Shown: positions 44,371-53,140, counted from the first letter of the stretch. The stretch is 64,000 nt of DNA from Hymenobacter metallilatus (GCF_003944705.1 NZ_RWIS01000002.1:186001-250000); one strand, 5' to 3'. Program-made: numbers and translations. Notes: generated from the sequence alone by a model not told the origin.

Positions 44371-45003
44371 CTACGCAAGAAAGCTGCCGGCGGCCGGACC
44401 CTGCATAAAGAGCAGATCTAAGATGCTGAGGCCCGGTACAAAATCTTTACCAAAGCTCTGCGCATAGGCCCGACCCGACGTCCTGTCAGGTTGATGCGCC
44501 GCTTTGGGTGTCAGCCAGTCGCGGCGGTCAAGGAGAAGGGTAGGAGGGGCCGAGGGGAGGTGGGTGGGAGGTTGATAGTCGGGGGTGAGGTGAATGGGCA
44601 GGCGCAGGCGCAGGCAGCGAAAATAAAACTGCAGTAACAATTGGTTCAGCTCGAACAGGCGCCGAGGCTTCTGCGTGTAGATATCGTGCAGATAATCGGC
44701 GTAATATTCAAAGTACGGTGTACCGCTGTAAGCGGTTTGCAGAGTACGCCAATGCCGGTGTACCCAGTTCTGGCGGTAGTCAATTTCAATTTCGGAGGTG
44801 AGCACCTTTTCGCTGCGGTTACCGTCGATTACGGGTACTGAGAGGGGCTGGACGCCTTGGGCCGTTAGAATAAGGCAGCGGTTGCGGTAGGTCTGTTTGC
44901 GGTAATGGTCGTGGGTTTCCAGCCACAATGCATCGGCCCCCAGCAGCGCGGCAAAAAAGGCAATGGGCGGATGGTACTGGGACTCGAAAAGAACAGCGGA
45001 CAT
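44371..45003 (-). CDS. WbqC-like family protein
   Basis: 210 aa. Begins LFESQYHPPIAFFAALLGADALWLE, then the family hallmark HYRKQTYRNRCLILTAQG, LTSEIEIDYRQNWVHRHWRTLQTAY and TSGRAYAQSFGKDFVPGLSILDLLF. WbqC-like proteins are widespread in Bacteroidota, often near signal peptidases or glycan genes; the biochemical role is not established. The start is ATG 45003. Confidence 0.87.
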   Translation of the reverse strand: MSAVLFESQYHPPIAFFAALLGADALWLETHDHYRKQTYRNRCLILTAQGVQPLSVPVIDGNRSEKVLTSEIEIDYRQNWVHRHWRTLQTAYSGTPYFEYYADYLHDIYTQKPRRLFELNQLLLQFYFRCLRLRLPIHLTPDYQPPTHLPSAPPTLLLDRRDWLTPKAAHQPDRTSGRAYAQSFGKDFVPGLSILDLLFMQGPAAGSFLA

Positions 45004-45258
45004 GCGGTAGGCCTGGAGCAAAAAGATGACGATGAAGCAAATAAACGGCCCGGTAGCGGATATTCTGGTGCCAGTAGTGCCTGTGAGGGCAGATATTCCG
45101 GGAATGATAGGGCCAGTACCAAACCAGGACGGCCCGGATGCAACGCAAGGAGCCAAGGGCATGTTAACCCAAGAATCAACCAAAAGCCGCACTTTTGCGG
45201 TGCGGCAGCTGAAAGCTACCCACTGCCACCTGTTTCGTTTTACCGCCAATCTGACACT

Positions 45259-46140
45259 ATGTTGCTGTTAGCCCGACTTCTGCCCGTGGGCGTTGCGCTC
45301 TGCCTGAGTGTCACGCAAGCCCCCACTCATCAGCTGCAGCTGGATGTAGCTCGTTTCCGGAACGAGGATGTGGCGGTGAAAGGAGGAGTAGTAGAGTTGT
45401 ACGCAACGGTAGCCGGCAAGCATCTGACTTATCAGAAACGAGGACCAAAGATGTACCAGGCCGGGGCCACCGTAACCCTGGAGGTGGTTCGTCCCGACGG
45501 TACGGCTGTGTATCAGGAGAGCGTGACGCTGAAACCGCCGGTACTGCGCGATACTACGGCGGCCATCAAAAACCCCGTTAGCTTTCAGAAGCGCCTGACC
45601 TTGCCGGAAGGCCGCTACACCTTGCGGGGGCAGTTGAAAGACCAGTACCGTGCGGGCTTCACCGATATTGTGGAGCAGCCCCTGGTAGTGGAGGTGAGTA
45701 GCCCAAAACCTGCCTTGAGCGACGTGGTACTGTTGCTGAAACCTGCCAGCCGTTCTTCCGTGGAGACCAACAACTTCATGCGCAGTGGGCTAAGCCTGAC
45801 TCGCGCCGCCGGTGGCCTGTACGCCCGTGGCCAGGATAAATTATTTTTCTACTCGGAGCTGTATGCTGCCCTACCAGGCCAAGCGTATGGCTTGCGCTAT
45901 CGGCTGCGCGCGGGCAAGGCACCCAAGGATGCCGCCACCGGGCAAGGCACCGTGCAGGGCGCAGAAGGCCGCCCCACCGTGCTCACTGGGGAGCTGGACC
46001 TGAGTAAAGTACCCGCCGGAAAGTTTACCCTCACCGTAGAAGTCCGCAACGCCAAAAACCAGCTGCTTGCCACCCAAACAGCCACTGTACACCGCAACCC
46101 CGACGAGTACGCCCCCGCTGGGGCCATACTGCCCCGATGA
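45259..46140 (+). CDS. Hypothetical secreted protein, coupled to an acyltransferase
   Basis: 293 aa with a signal peptide (MLLLARLLPVGVALCLSVTQA). The body is predominantly beta: LQLDVARFRNEDVAVKGGVVELYATV, LEVVRPDGTAVYQESVTL, KFTLTVEVRNAKNQLLA, an Ig-like or fibronectin-like pattern. The TGA overlaps the ATG of the next gene by 4 nt, so the pair is translationally coupled. Function unknown; possibly a periplasmic partner of the lipid enzyme. The long frame from 44905 is not the start. Confidence 0.7.
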   Translation: MLLLARLLPVGVALCLSVTQAPTHQLQLDVARFRNEDVAVKGGVVELYATVAGKHLTYQKRGPKMYQAGATVTLEVVRPDGTAVYQESVTLKPPVLRDTTAAIKNPVSFQKRLTLPEGRYTLRGQLKDQYRAGFTDIVEQPLVVEVSSPKPALSDVVLLLKPASRSSVETNNFMRSGLSLTRAAGGLYARGQDKLFFYSELYAALPGQAYGLRYRLRAGKAPKDAATGQGTVQGAEGRPTVLTGELDLSKVPAGKFTLTVEVRNAKNQLLATQTATVHRNPDEYAPAGAILPR

Positions 46141-47036
46141 GTAAAACTACCTCTGTTTCCAGGCCTTACCCGTGGTACTACCAGCCGCTGGAGTGGCTGC
46201 TGCTGGGCCTGGCCCGTTTGCCCCTGAGTGTGCTGTATGTGCTGGGAAGGGTGGTGTATTGGCTGCTGGCCTATGTGGTGCGCTACCGGCAACGGGTGGT
46301 GCTGCAAAATCTGAGCAACTCGTTCCCGGAAAAGTCGGCGGCTGAAATTGCTCGTCTGGCGCGACAGTTTTACTGGCATTTCGCGCAGGTGATGATGGAA
46401 ACCATCAAGCTGGCCACCATGTCGGCGCCAGCGCTAAAAGAGCGGGTTATTTTCCGTAACCCGGAAGTACTGGAGCGGCACTTCGCGGCCGGCCGTACAG
46501 TGCTGGGCCTGTCGTCGCACGCGGGCAACTGGGAATGGGTGCTTACCTCGGGAGCCGCCTGGCTGTCGGCTCATGCCGATGGGGTATACAAACCGCTGAG
46601 CAACCCGTTTTTTGAGCATTTACTGTATCAGTTGCGCACCCGCACGGGCGCCGGACTCATCCCCATGCGGGATACCCTGCGCGACATGCTGCAACGAAAA
46701 GGGGAGGTGCGCGTGGTCAGTATGTTGTCGGACCAGGCGGCCGGGCCCGAGGACCGCCCGTTCTGGACGACGTTCATGCACCAGGAAGCGGGGTTCTACA
46801 CCAGCACTGAGCGGCTGGCCAGCCGCTTCCATTGCCCGGTGGTGTACGTGAGCATCCGGCGCCTGCGCCGCGGCTACTATGAGATTATTCTGACGGAACT
46901 GTACGATGGAGACTCGCCCCTGGAACCCAATAGTTTCCCGATAACAGCAGCGTTTGTGCAGCAGCTCGAGCGGGATATTCAGCTCTATCCCGCCGACTAC
47001 CTCTGGACCCACCGCCGTTGGAAGCATAAGCGGTGA
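46137..47036 (+). CDS. LpxL-type lysophospholipid/lipid A acyltransferase
   Basis: 299 aa. The N-terminal membrane helix region (LEWLLLGLARLPLSVLYVLGRVVYWLLAYVV) is followed by the HxxxxD/E active site in SSHAGNWEW, then NPFFEHLL, SDQAAGPEDRPFW and WTHRRWK at the C-terminus. This family transfers acyl chains to lipid A precursors. It sits in the inner membrane. Coupled to the upstream secreted-protein gene. Confidence 0.9.
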   Translation: MSKTTSVSRPYPWYYQPLEWLLLGLARLPLSVLYVLGRVVYWLLAYVVRYRQRVVLQNLSNSFPEKSAAEIARLARQFYWHFAQVMMETIKLATMSAPALKERVIFRNPEVLERHFAAGRTVLGLSSHAGNWEWVLTSGAAWLSAHADGVYKPLSNPFFEHLLYQLRTRTGAGLIPMRDTLRDMLQRKGEVRVVSMLSDQAAGPEDRPFWTTFMHQEAGFYTSTERLASRFHCPVVYVSIRRLRRGYYEIILTELYDGDSPLEPNSFPITAAFVQQLERDIQLYPADYLWTHRRWKHKR

Positions 47037-47039
47037 GAT

Positions 47040-47142
47040 GGTGAAATAGTGAGGTGGTGAACTGGTGAGTTTGATGTTCCATTTGCGCGGGTAACGCCAT
47101 CAGAACATCAAACTCACCAGTTCACCACCTCACTATTTCACC
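47040..47142. repeat. Perfect 40-bp hairpin spacer, same core as 15276-15358
   Basis: The arms (47040-47079 and 47103-47142) are exact 40-nt complements with a 23-nt loop. The inner core GGTGAGTTTGATGTTC and CAGAACATCAAACTCACC is shared with the spacer at 15276-15358. The outer words (GGTGAAATAGTGAGGTGGTGAACT) differ. It fills the gap between two convergent stop codons. Confidence 0.92.
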
Positions 47143-47144
47143 CC

Positions 47145-47774
47145 TTACAAATACTGCTCGATGTCGCCGGCGCCCTGGCGGATGATGTCGAAGTCTTCGT
47201 TGGTGCAGTCGACTACCGTGCTGGCGATGTTGTTGCCAAACCCCCCGTCGATAACAAGGTCGACCAGAGGGCGGTATTTTTCGAAAATCAGGTCAGGGTC
47301 GGTGCTATATTCCAGAATTTCGTCATCGTCATGAATGGAAGTGGTAACAATGGGATTTCCCAGGCCTTGCACCAGTTGAATACAGATCTGGTTGTCGGGT
47401 ACCCGGATGCCCACGGTTTTGCGCTTTACGCCCCCATAGCGGGGCGCTTTGGTGCTGGCCTCAAAGATGAAGGTAAATGGGCCGGGTAGTGCTTTTTTCA
47501 GCACCTTATACACGGGAGTAGTAATACCGTTGGCGTAGTCGGTGATGTGGGAAAGGTCGGAGCAGATAAACGACAGATTGGCCTTTTCCGGGTGTACGCC
47601 CTTAATGCGGCAAAGCTTCTCCACGGCCCGGGCGTTGTGAATGTCGCAGCCCAACCCATATATCGTATCGGTAGGGTAAATAATAACGCCTCCGTTACGC
47701 AGCACGTCAACGGCTTGCTGGATGCGGTTCTGGGGAGGGTTATCGGGATGAATGCGAAGCAGAGTAGCGGCCAT
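47145..47774 (-). CDS. L-threonylcarbamoyladenylate synthase (Sua5/YrdC family)
   Basis: 209 aa. First step of tRNA t6A37 synthesis: threonine, bicarbonate and ATP to threonylcarbamoyl-AMP. Pattern: GGVIIYPTDTIYGLGCDIHN, RIKGVHPEKANLSFICSDLS, LPGPFTFIF, VGIRVPDNQ, IVTTSIH and STVVDCT. Length fits the short YrdC form. Confidence 0.9.
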   Translation of the reverse strand: MAATLLRIHPDNPPQNRIQQAVDVLRNGGVIIYPTDTIYGLGCDIHNARAVEKLCRIKGVHPEKANLSFICSDLSHITDYANGITTPVYKVLKKALPGPFTFIFEASTKAPRYGGVKRKTVGIRVPDNQICIQLVQGLGNPIVTTSIHDDDEILEYSTDPDLIFEKYRPLVDLVIDGGFGNNIASTVVDCTNEDFDIIRQGAGDIEQYL

Positions 47775-47927
47775 AGCAAAAAAGCGGAGGTTGAGTGAGC
47801 AGTCGGCCCCGGCACCGGCGGGCGTCGGGGGCGGTCAATGTACAAGCTGCGGCTATACGGAGCTACTCTTTTCGGCAAAAACCTGTTTGGGGTTGCCGGT
47901 ACTACCGGTTATGCAGCGGCCGGGCCA

Positions 47928-47961
47928 CAAAAAAAGCTCCGGCCAGATGACCGGAGCTTTT
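47928..47961 (-). terminator. Terminator of the Calx-beta T9SS gene
   Basis: AAAGCTCCGG and CCGGAGCTTT (47933-47942 with 47951-47960) form a perfect 10-bp stem. A poly-A tract on the + strand gives T residues on the minus strand. Confidence 0.85.
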
Positions 47962-47984
47962 GAGAATACAGCGTGTAAAGATGC

Positions 47985-49931
47985 CTATTGCTTCACAAAG
48001 GAACGGGTTACGCTGCCATCCTTCGTGGTAAGACGCACCGAATATACTCCCGCTTGCAGTGCGCTCACCTCAACGGTGGCTGCTTCCTGCGCCACGGTAG
48101 CCGTTTGTACCCGCTGCCCCAGGGCGTTGAAAATTTCCAGCGTAGCGCCGCGGCCCAGGCTGCCTACTACCACCGTAAGACGGTTGGCGGCCGGGTTAGG
48201 ATACACTACTACCGCCCGGGCAAAGGCGGGTTCCCGCTGTTTCAGGGTAATATCGGCCAGGCTGCGCGGGGCAATCTGGTAGCCTTCGGTGTACGGGGAA
48301 GAGCTGTCGAACTGGCTGCCGATACCGGTTACTGAGAACGGACCAGCCGGAGCCGGTGTGTTGTAGAGGGTGGTGCCCCGGTAGATACGCAGCTGGTACG
48401 TTACGCCGCCCGGTCCGGTCACGTCCACGTTGTAGCCGGAGGCGGTAGAGGTGGTTACCCACTGGGCGGGGTCGACGGAAGTAAGCGGGCCCGGAATGCG
48501 GATCAGCTCCGACTCCTCGTTTTCAGTGAGGGCCGTGGTAATCACGCGGGGCGAGTAGGTGCGGCGGGCACGGCCTTTGGGCGTAATGCCGGTGAGGTTG
48601 ATCTGGGTGAGGCCGTTGAACTGGCCCAGCGTGCCGGTTACTTCCACCGAGTCGCCTTCCGCCAGCGTGTTCGTGCCGATGTTGGCCGAGGCAAACAGGC
48701 CAATGCCCCCGGTATTATCGATGAGGGTAATCTGGTAGCCTGCGGTACGCAGGTTGGTACCGTACACCGTACCCCGGGCCGATACCGTTTGGCCATTCAG
48801 AGTGGGTACCCCGTTGGCATCATTCACGGTAAGCGTAGCAATAGGCGACACGGGTGCCACGTCGTTGTCGGTGATGGTAAGCGTGTAAGTGCCGGATCCA
48901 ATAATAGCCGCGCCGGTCGGCTGCACGTTCTGCAAGCTCAGAATCACCGTCTCTGAGGGCTCAAACACGGCATCATCCACGAGCGTGATGGTGGCATTCT
49001 GCGTGGTGGTACCGGCCGGGAACGTCAGCGTTTGGGTGGTAAAAGTATAATCGGAAGGGGAGGTGGCGGTGCCGGCCGGGGTGGCCAGGGCTACCTGTAC
49101 CGTGAGGGCCTGGGTGCTGGCTGCACTCAGCGTTACCGGAATCTGGAGGGTACCGGCGCTTTCCGCCGCCGTGGCCGTGGCCGAGCCGAACGATACCGTT
49201 GGAGCAGTAACGACCGTAGCGCGGGCCAGGGTAAAGTCATCCAGGGCGAGCAGAGCGTCGGAACCGGTGTTGTCCGTGTCTTTCCACCGGATCCAGATAG
49301 TAGAGCCAGCGGCCCAACTGATGGGGAAGGTAGCGGTAATGGCTGCCGAGTTAGCGGCGTCGTTGCCATTCAGTGGACCAGCAGTAGTGGCCGTAAGGGC
49401 TTTTTCGGTGATATCCAGCGCCGAAACGGCCGTCCAGGTGCCGGTAAACAGACTCGTAGCGTCGGTGCTGTACTCGAAAGCCAGGCTTTCGTTGATAGCA
49501 GCGTTGCTGCTAGTGCGCCATTGTTCGGCTCGACCCGTAACCGTTAGCTGAGCAATGGCGGCTCCGCTCTGATTGATGAAGGCCGCTCCAAACGCCGGAG
49601 CTGTAGAACCAGAGGCCAAGCTGCCCAAGGCGCGGTCGGTGTCGCCGGTGGTTCCGGCATTAGGGCCGGCGTTGTAGGTGCCACCACCAGTGCTGTTGTC
49701 CGCCAGCACCATAGGGGTAAGAACGGCATTGGCCGTACCCGAACCCGCCAATCGCACCCCCGACCAACCATCGGGATAGGTAGTGCCAGCAGGCGTGAAG
49801 CCGTCAAAGTTCTGCGTGTACGCAGTACCGGTGAAAGGTACCGGCGTTTGGGCCTGGGCAGCGGAGCCAAGGCCGCCCAGCGCCGCCAGAAGCGCCATGC
49901 GTTGCCACCAGCAAGAGTAGGAATGTTTCAT
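47985..49931 (-). CDS. Secreted Calx-beta protein with T9SS sorting domain
   Basis: 648 aa. Signal peptide (MALLAALGGLGSAAQAQ), an N-terminal jelly-roll-like region (about 30-250; FTGTAYTQNFDGF, EQWRTSSNAAINESLAFEYS), a Calx-beta domain (about 270-360; VSFGSATATAAESAGTLQIPV, FEPSETVILSLQN), a domain resembling OB/nuclease-associated folds (RGTVYGTNLR, QITLIDNTGGIGLF), and a C-terminal sorting domain (VVYPNPAANRLTVVV, ALQAGVYSVRL, SFVKQ). Secreted by T9SS, possibly surface-bound. The exact role is unknown. Start ATG 49931. Confidence 0.85.
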   Translation of the reverse strand: MKHSYSCWWQRMALLAALGGLGSAAQAQTPVPFTGTAYTQNFDGFTPAGTTYPDGWSGVRLAGSGTANAVLTPMVLADNSTGGGTYNAGPNAGTTGDTDRALGSLASGSTAPAFGAAFINQSGAAIAQLTVTGRAEQWRTSSNAAINESLAFEYSTDATSLFTGTWTAVSALDITEKALTATTAGPLNGNDAANSAAITATFPISWAAGSTIWIRWKDTDNTGSDALLALDDFTLARATVVTAPTVSFGSATATAAESAGTLQIPVTLSAASTQALTVQVALATPAGTATSPSDYTFTTQTLTFPAGTTTQNATITLVDDAVFEPSETVILSLQNVQPTGAAIIGSGTYTLTITDNDVAPVSPIATLTVNDANGVPTLNGQTVSARGTVYGTNLRTAGYQITLIDNTGGIGLFASANIGTNTLAEGDSVEVTGTLGQFNGLTQINLTGITPKGRARRTYSPRVITTALTENEESELIRIPGPLTSVDPAQWVTTSTASGYNVDVTGPGGVTYQLRIYRGTTLYNTPAPAGPFSVTGIGSQFDSSSPYTEGYQIAPRSLADITLKQREPAFARAVVVYPNPAANRLTVVVGSLGRGATLEIFNALGQRVQTATVAQEAATVEVSALQAGVYSVRLTTKDGSVTRSFVKQ

Positions 49932-50014
49932 GGAAGGAAAGTGAGATGATAAGGTGAATAAAGACGCAGCCGACAGGAAAAGGTTGGTACAGTGGCACAG
50001 CCACAGATTCCGCG

Positions 50015-50022
50015 TACTTTTG
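50015..50022 (+). promoter_or_regulatory. Possible -7 element for mltG
   Basis: TACTTTTG fits TAnnTTTG about 87 nt upstream of the mltG ATG. No TTG at the standard distance. Confidence 0.4.
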
Positions 50023-50108
50023 AACTGCAAAGCTACCCGCAATTGTGGCCCCTACCCAAGCCCGGCGGGTACTGGCAATGTTACCGTTTTGTTACCACTT
50101 CCCGCCTC

Positions 50109-51185
50109 ATGGCTACAACCCGCATCGATTACAAAGCCAACGCCACCCGTCGCCGCAACCGTTTTGCCTATACGGTCGGCATTTTTGGGCTGCTGCTGAT
50201 TACTTTCTCCTACTACTTCTACCAGGTATTCTTCACCCCCAACGTCGAAACCAACGGGCTCCCCGCCTACGTGGTGGTGCGCCGGGGCGAGACGGCCAAA
50301 GCCGTGCTGGACTCTATTGAGGCTACCGGCGTAATTGTGGACAAGCTGAGCCTGCGGCTAGTAGCCAAGCTGATGAAGTACGAAAAGCTGGTGAAGCCTG
50401 GCCGCTACGAGCTCAAGGACGGATACACCAACCGTCAGCTCATTAACGACCTGCGCACTGGCAGCAACCGCCTGCCCCTGCGCCTCACCTTCCAGAACAT
50501 TCGCCTGCGCCAGGACTTGTCCCGCAAGCTGGCTACCACCATTGATGCCCGACCCAGCCAGTTCGACAGCCTGCTGAACTCGCCTGCTTACACCAAAAGC
50601 CTGGGCTTCGATACCGTCAGCATCCTCACCATGTTCATCCCGAACACCTACGAGCTGCCCTGGAACGCCTCCGCCGAAAACCTGATGCAGCGTATGCAGA
50701 AGGAGTACGAGAAGTTCTGGACGCCGGCCCGCGACGCTCAGCGCAAGGCTCTGGGCCTTACCCGGGCCGAGGTGAGCACTCTGGCCAGCATTGTGGAGGC
50801 CGAGCAGCAGCAGCACGCCGACGAGCGGCCCCGGGTGGCCGGGGTGTACCTCAACCGTCTCAAACGCGGCATGAAGCTCCAGGCCGACCCCACCGTAGTG
50901 TACGCCAACCACGACTTCACCATCAAGCGGGTGCTCAACGTGCATTTGGCCAAAGATTCGCCCTACAATACCTACAAATACGCCGGCTTGCCGCCCGGCC
51001 CCATCAACTTGCCCAGCATTGCCAGTATTGATGCCGTGCTTAACCCCGAAAGCCACCAATACCTCTACTTCTGCGCCAAGGAGGATTTCAGCGGCTACCA
51101 CGCCTTTGCCCGCAACGAGCAGGAGCACCTGGTAAACGCCCGCCGCTACCAGGCCGCCCTCACGCGCAGCGGCATTATGAAATGA
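50109..51185 (+). CDS. mltG: Endolytic transglycosylase MltG
   Basis: 358 aa. Single N-terminal membrane helix (TVGIFGLLLITFSYYFYQVFF), LysM-like region, and a YceG domain with IVEAEQQQHADERPRVAGVYLNRL, where the catalytic Glu lies in SIVEAE, followed by LQADPTVVYA, SPYNTYKYAGLPPGPI and IDAVLNPES. It cleaves nascent peptidoglycan strands in the inner membrane. Start ATG 50109 rather than upstream codons. A word-repeat hairpin begins at its stop. Confidence 0.93.
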   Translation: MATTRIDYKANATRRRNRFAYTVGIFGLLLITFSYYFYQVFFTPNVETNGLPAYVVVRRGETAKAVLDSIEATGVIVDKLSLRLVAKLMKYEKLVKPGRYELKDGYTNRQLINDLRTGSNRLPLRLTFQNIRLRQDLSRKLATTIDARPSQFDSLLNSPAYTKSLGFDTVSILTMFIPNTYELPWNASAENLMQRMQKEYEKFWTPARDAQRKALGLTRAEVSTLASIVEAEQQQHADERPRVAGVYLNRLKRGMKLQADPTVVYANHDFTIKRVLNVHLAKDSPYNTYKYAGLPPGPINLPSIASIDAVLNPESHQYLYFCAKEDFSGYHAFARNEQEHLVNARRYQAALTRSGIMK

Positions 51186-51277
51186 GTTGTTAATTATTGG
51201 TTATCAGTTGTCAGTTTGTTCTGTCAGCTTCTGTAACCAATATCTAACAACTGACAACCAGCAACTGACAACTACCC
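51185..51277. repeat. Word-repeat hairpin spacer between mltG and thioesterase (GTTGTCAGTT words)
   Basis: Left arm from about 51185 (GTTGTTAATTATTGGTTATC, then AGTTGTCAGTTTGTT). Right arm (about 51237-51275) contains ACCAATATCTAACAACTGAC and AACCAGCAACTGACAAC. The pairing is imperfect and the words GTTGTCAGTT/CAGTTGTYAG recur within each arm. The element runs from the mltG stop codon to 3 nt before the next start. Confidence 0.65.
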
Positions 51278-51278
51278 T

Positions 51279-51764
51279 ATGTATTCCTCCGACACCCAGA
51301 TCCGCGTGCGGTATGCCGAAACCGACCAGATGGGCTACGTGTACCACGGTAACTACGCGGCGTATTTCGAAGTGTGCCGCACCGAGGCTTTCCGGCAACT
51401 GGGCATCAGCTACAAAGCCCTGGAAGCCGATGGCGTGGGGATGCCGGTAGGGGAGCTGCGCACCCGCTTCCGTCGCCCCGCCCGCTACGACGACCTGCTC
51501 ACGGTGCGCCTGCTGCTGAAACAGCCCGCCGAAGGCTCCCGTATCCTCTTCGAGTACGAAATTTACAACGAGGCCCAGGACCTTCTCACCGAAGGCCACA
51601 CCCTGATGGTATTCGTGAGCATGACTACCGGCCGCCCCGTACCCATTCCGAAGGATATTGCCGCCAAGCTGGCTCCTTACTTCACCGACGACGAAACGGC
51701 CGGCCCCCTCACCCCACCCAAGGCCCCCACGGATGCCCCTGCTCCGGCGGCCTTTCTGAAGTAG
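51279..51764 (+). CDS. Acyl-CoA thioesterase (YbgC/4HBT hot-dog family)
   Basis: 161 aa. Hot-dog fold: RVRYAETDQMGYVYHGNYAAYFEVCRTEAFR contains the active-site Asp and NYAxYFE signature, followed by GVGMPVGELRTRFRRPARYDDLL. The C-terminal tail is Pro-rich. Hydrolyses acyl-CoA thioesters; substrate unknown. Confidence 0.87.
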   Translation: MYSSDTQIRVRYAETDQMGYVYHGNYAAYFEVCRTEAFRQLGISYKALEADGVGMPVGELRTRFRRPARYDDLLTVRLLLKQPAEGSRILFEYEIYNEAQDLLTEGHTLMVFVSMTTGRPVPIPKDIAAKLAPYFTDDETAGPLTPPKAPTDAPAPAAFLK

Positions 51765-51765
51765 A

Positions 51766-51863
51766 GTAACTGAGTAGCGGAGTAACTGAGTAATTTTTTA
51801 CCGCGCACACGGCGCACATTGCTCCGCTAGAACAGTTACTCCGTTACTCCGCTACTCAGTTAC
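51766..51863. repeat. Word-repeat hairpin spacer (GAGTAACTGAGTA words)
   Basis: Left arm 51766-51793 (GTAACTGAGTAGCGGAGTAA then CTGAGTAA) pairs with right arm 51833-51863, 21 contiguous matches. Both arms are near-tandem repeats of GAGTAAC/GAGTAGC words. It lies directly after the thioesterase stop and ends about 9 nt before the yihY start. Confidence 0.85.
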
Positions 51864-51872
51864 ACTGCCCCC

Positions 51873-52832
51873 ATGCGCCTACCCGTTCGCCGCTACCGTT
51901 TGCCCGATGTGCGCCGCCGCCGCAGTGTGCGCCGCGCCATCGTGTTTCTGAAGCGGCTACGGTTTGCGGGCGGCAAGGCCTCGGTGTACGACGTGGTAGA
52001 CCGGTTGCTGCAGGAAATCCGGCTGGATGGCATTGCCAAGCGGGCCTCGTACATGGCCTTCAACCTGACCATTGCCATTTTTCCCACCATCATCTTCCTG
52101 TTCACGCTTATTCCCTATATCCGCATTCCTAATCTCAACCTGGATATCCTGCAGTTTCTGGCCGATTTGATACCCCAGGAAATGTACGTGGCCATTTCTG
52201 ATACCATCGAGGACATCGTGAATATTCCGCACGGGGGGCTGCTGTCCTTTGGTTTTGCCACGGCCCTAGTGCTCAGCTCCAACGGCATTATGGCCCTGCT
52301 CGATGCGTTTGAGAAAAAGTACCCCTCGTTCAAGAAGCGTACCTACCTGCGCAAGCGGGTAATTGCCACGGTGCTGACGGTGGTACTGTCGTCGGTGCTG
52401 CTGTTTGCCGTCATCGGCATCTTCTTCGGTACCTATATCATTGATGCGCTGGTGTACCACGAAATCGTGCCCGAGGCCATGACCGACCAACTGACCAGCG
52501 TGTTGCGGTACGGCTCCGTTATCAGCCTGTTCCTGCTCACCACCTGCCTGGTATACTATTATGTACCCCCGGTACACGACAAGTGGCCGTTTGTATCGGC
52601 CGGGGCAGTGGTGGCCACTCTGCTGATTTTTCTGGTATCCTTTCTGTTTATCCTGTACGTTAAAATATTCGACAGCTACAACCATTTTTACGGCTCCATT
52701 GGTACACTGGTGGGCTTTATGGTGTGGCTCGATTTTGTGTGCATGACCCTGATTCTGGGGTTTGAGATAAACGTGAGCATCGACGCAGTAACGGGCCGGC
52801 TGAAACGGCCAGGAACCCTGCAGAAAGCCTGA
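51873..52832 (+). CDS. YihY/BrkB family inner-membrane protein
   Basis: 319 aa, six predicted membrane helices. Hallmarks: RASYMAFNLTIAIFPTIIFLFTLIPY, GLLSFGFATALVLSSNGIMALLDAFEKKY, LTTCLVYYYVPP and GSIGTLVGFMVWLDFVCMTLILGFEIN. Function of the family is not settled. Start ATG 51873. Confidence 0.88.
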   Translation: MRLPVRRYRLPDVRRRRSVRRAIVFLKRLRFAGGKASVYDVVDRLLQEIRLDGIAKRASYMAFNLTIAIFPTIIFLFTLIPYIRIPNLNLDILQFLADLIPQEMYVAISDTIEDIVNIPHGGLLSFGFATALVLSSNGIMALLDAFEKKYPSFKKRTYLRKRVIATVLTVVLSSVLLFAVIGIFFGTYIIDALVYHEIVPEAMTDQLTSVLRYGSVISLFLLTTCLVYYYVPPVHDKWPFVSAGAVVATLLIFLVSFLFILYVKIFDSYNHFYGSIGTLVGFMVWLDFVCMTLILGFEINVSIDAVTGRLKRPGTLQKA

Positions 52833-52911
52833 TAACCCGCTGAGAGTATATAATTTGTGCCTGAGAATGAGCGAATAAGCCGGTGTTGCCAGAAAAAAAC
52901 ACCAGAGGAGC

Positions 52912-52941
52912 TTGTGCATTCCCGAATCGTATCTACTTTTG
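52912..52941 (+). promoter_or_regulatory. Bacteroidota-type promoter for the tRNA-Ser genes
   Basis: TTG (52912-52914), exactly 19 nt, TACTTTTG (52934-52941). This matches TTG-N19-TAnnTTTG. The tRNA begins about 30 nt downstream. Confidence 0.7.
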
Positions 52942-52971
52942 CCATCCCAAACCACTTATTTTGGGCCTTAC

Positions 52972-53058
52972 AGAGAGGTGGCAGAGTGGTCGAATGCGAC
53001 GGATTCGAAATCCGTTATACCGGCAACGGTATCGGGGGTTCGAATCCCCCCCTCTCTG
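52972..53058 (+). tRNA. tRNA-Ser (CGA)
   Basis: Acceptor AGAGAGG (52972-52978) pairs with CCTCTCT (53051-53057). Anticodon arm ACGGA-TTCGAAA-TCCGT with CGA at 53006-53008 reads UCG. A long variable arm and the T-arm GGGGG-TTCGAAT-CCCCC are present, typical of serine tRNA. The CCA end is not encoded. Confidence 0.95.
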
Positions 53059-53062
53059 CAAC

Positions 53063-53096
53063 AGGCTTTTTCAATTCGTGAAAAAGCCTTTTTTCT
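53063..53096 (+). terminator. Terminator or processing hairpin after tRNA-Ser (CGA)
   Basis: AGGCTTTTTCA (53063-53073) and TGAAAAAGCCT (53079-53089) form an 11-bp stem, followed by TTTTTT. It separates the two tRNA genes. Confidence 0.85.
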
Positions 53097-53140
53097 TGGC
53101 AACCAGAGCGGCAACGCACCTGAATTTCTCTTTCGTATCC

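Noticed and set aside
44905..45258. Extended start for the secreted protein at 45259
   Set aside because: The extra residues overlap the WbqC gene on the other strand and hide a good signal peptide at 45259.
51766..51863. CRISPR-like direct repeats in the spacer arms
   Set aside because: Words are 7-10 nt, not 23-40, with no unique spacers of constant length and no cas genes.
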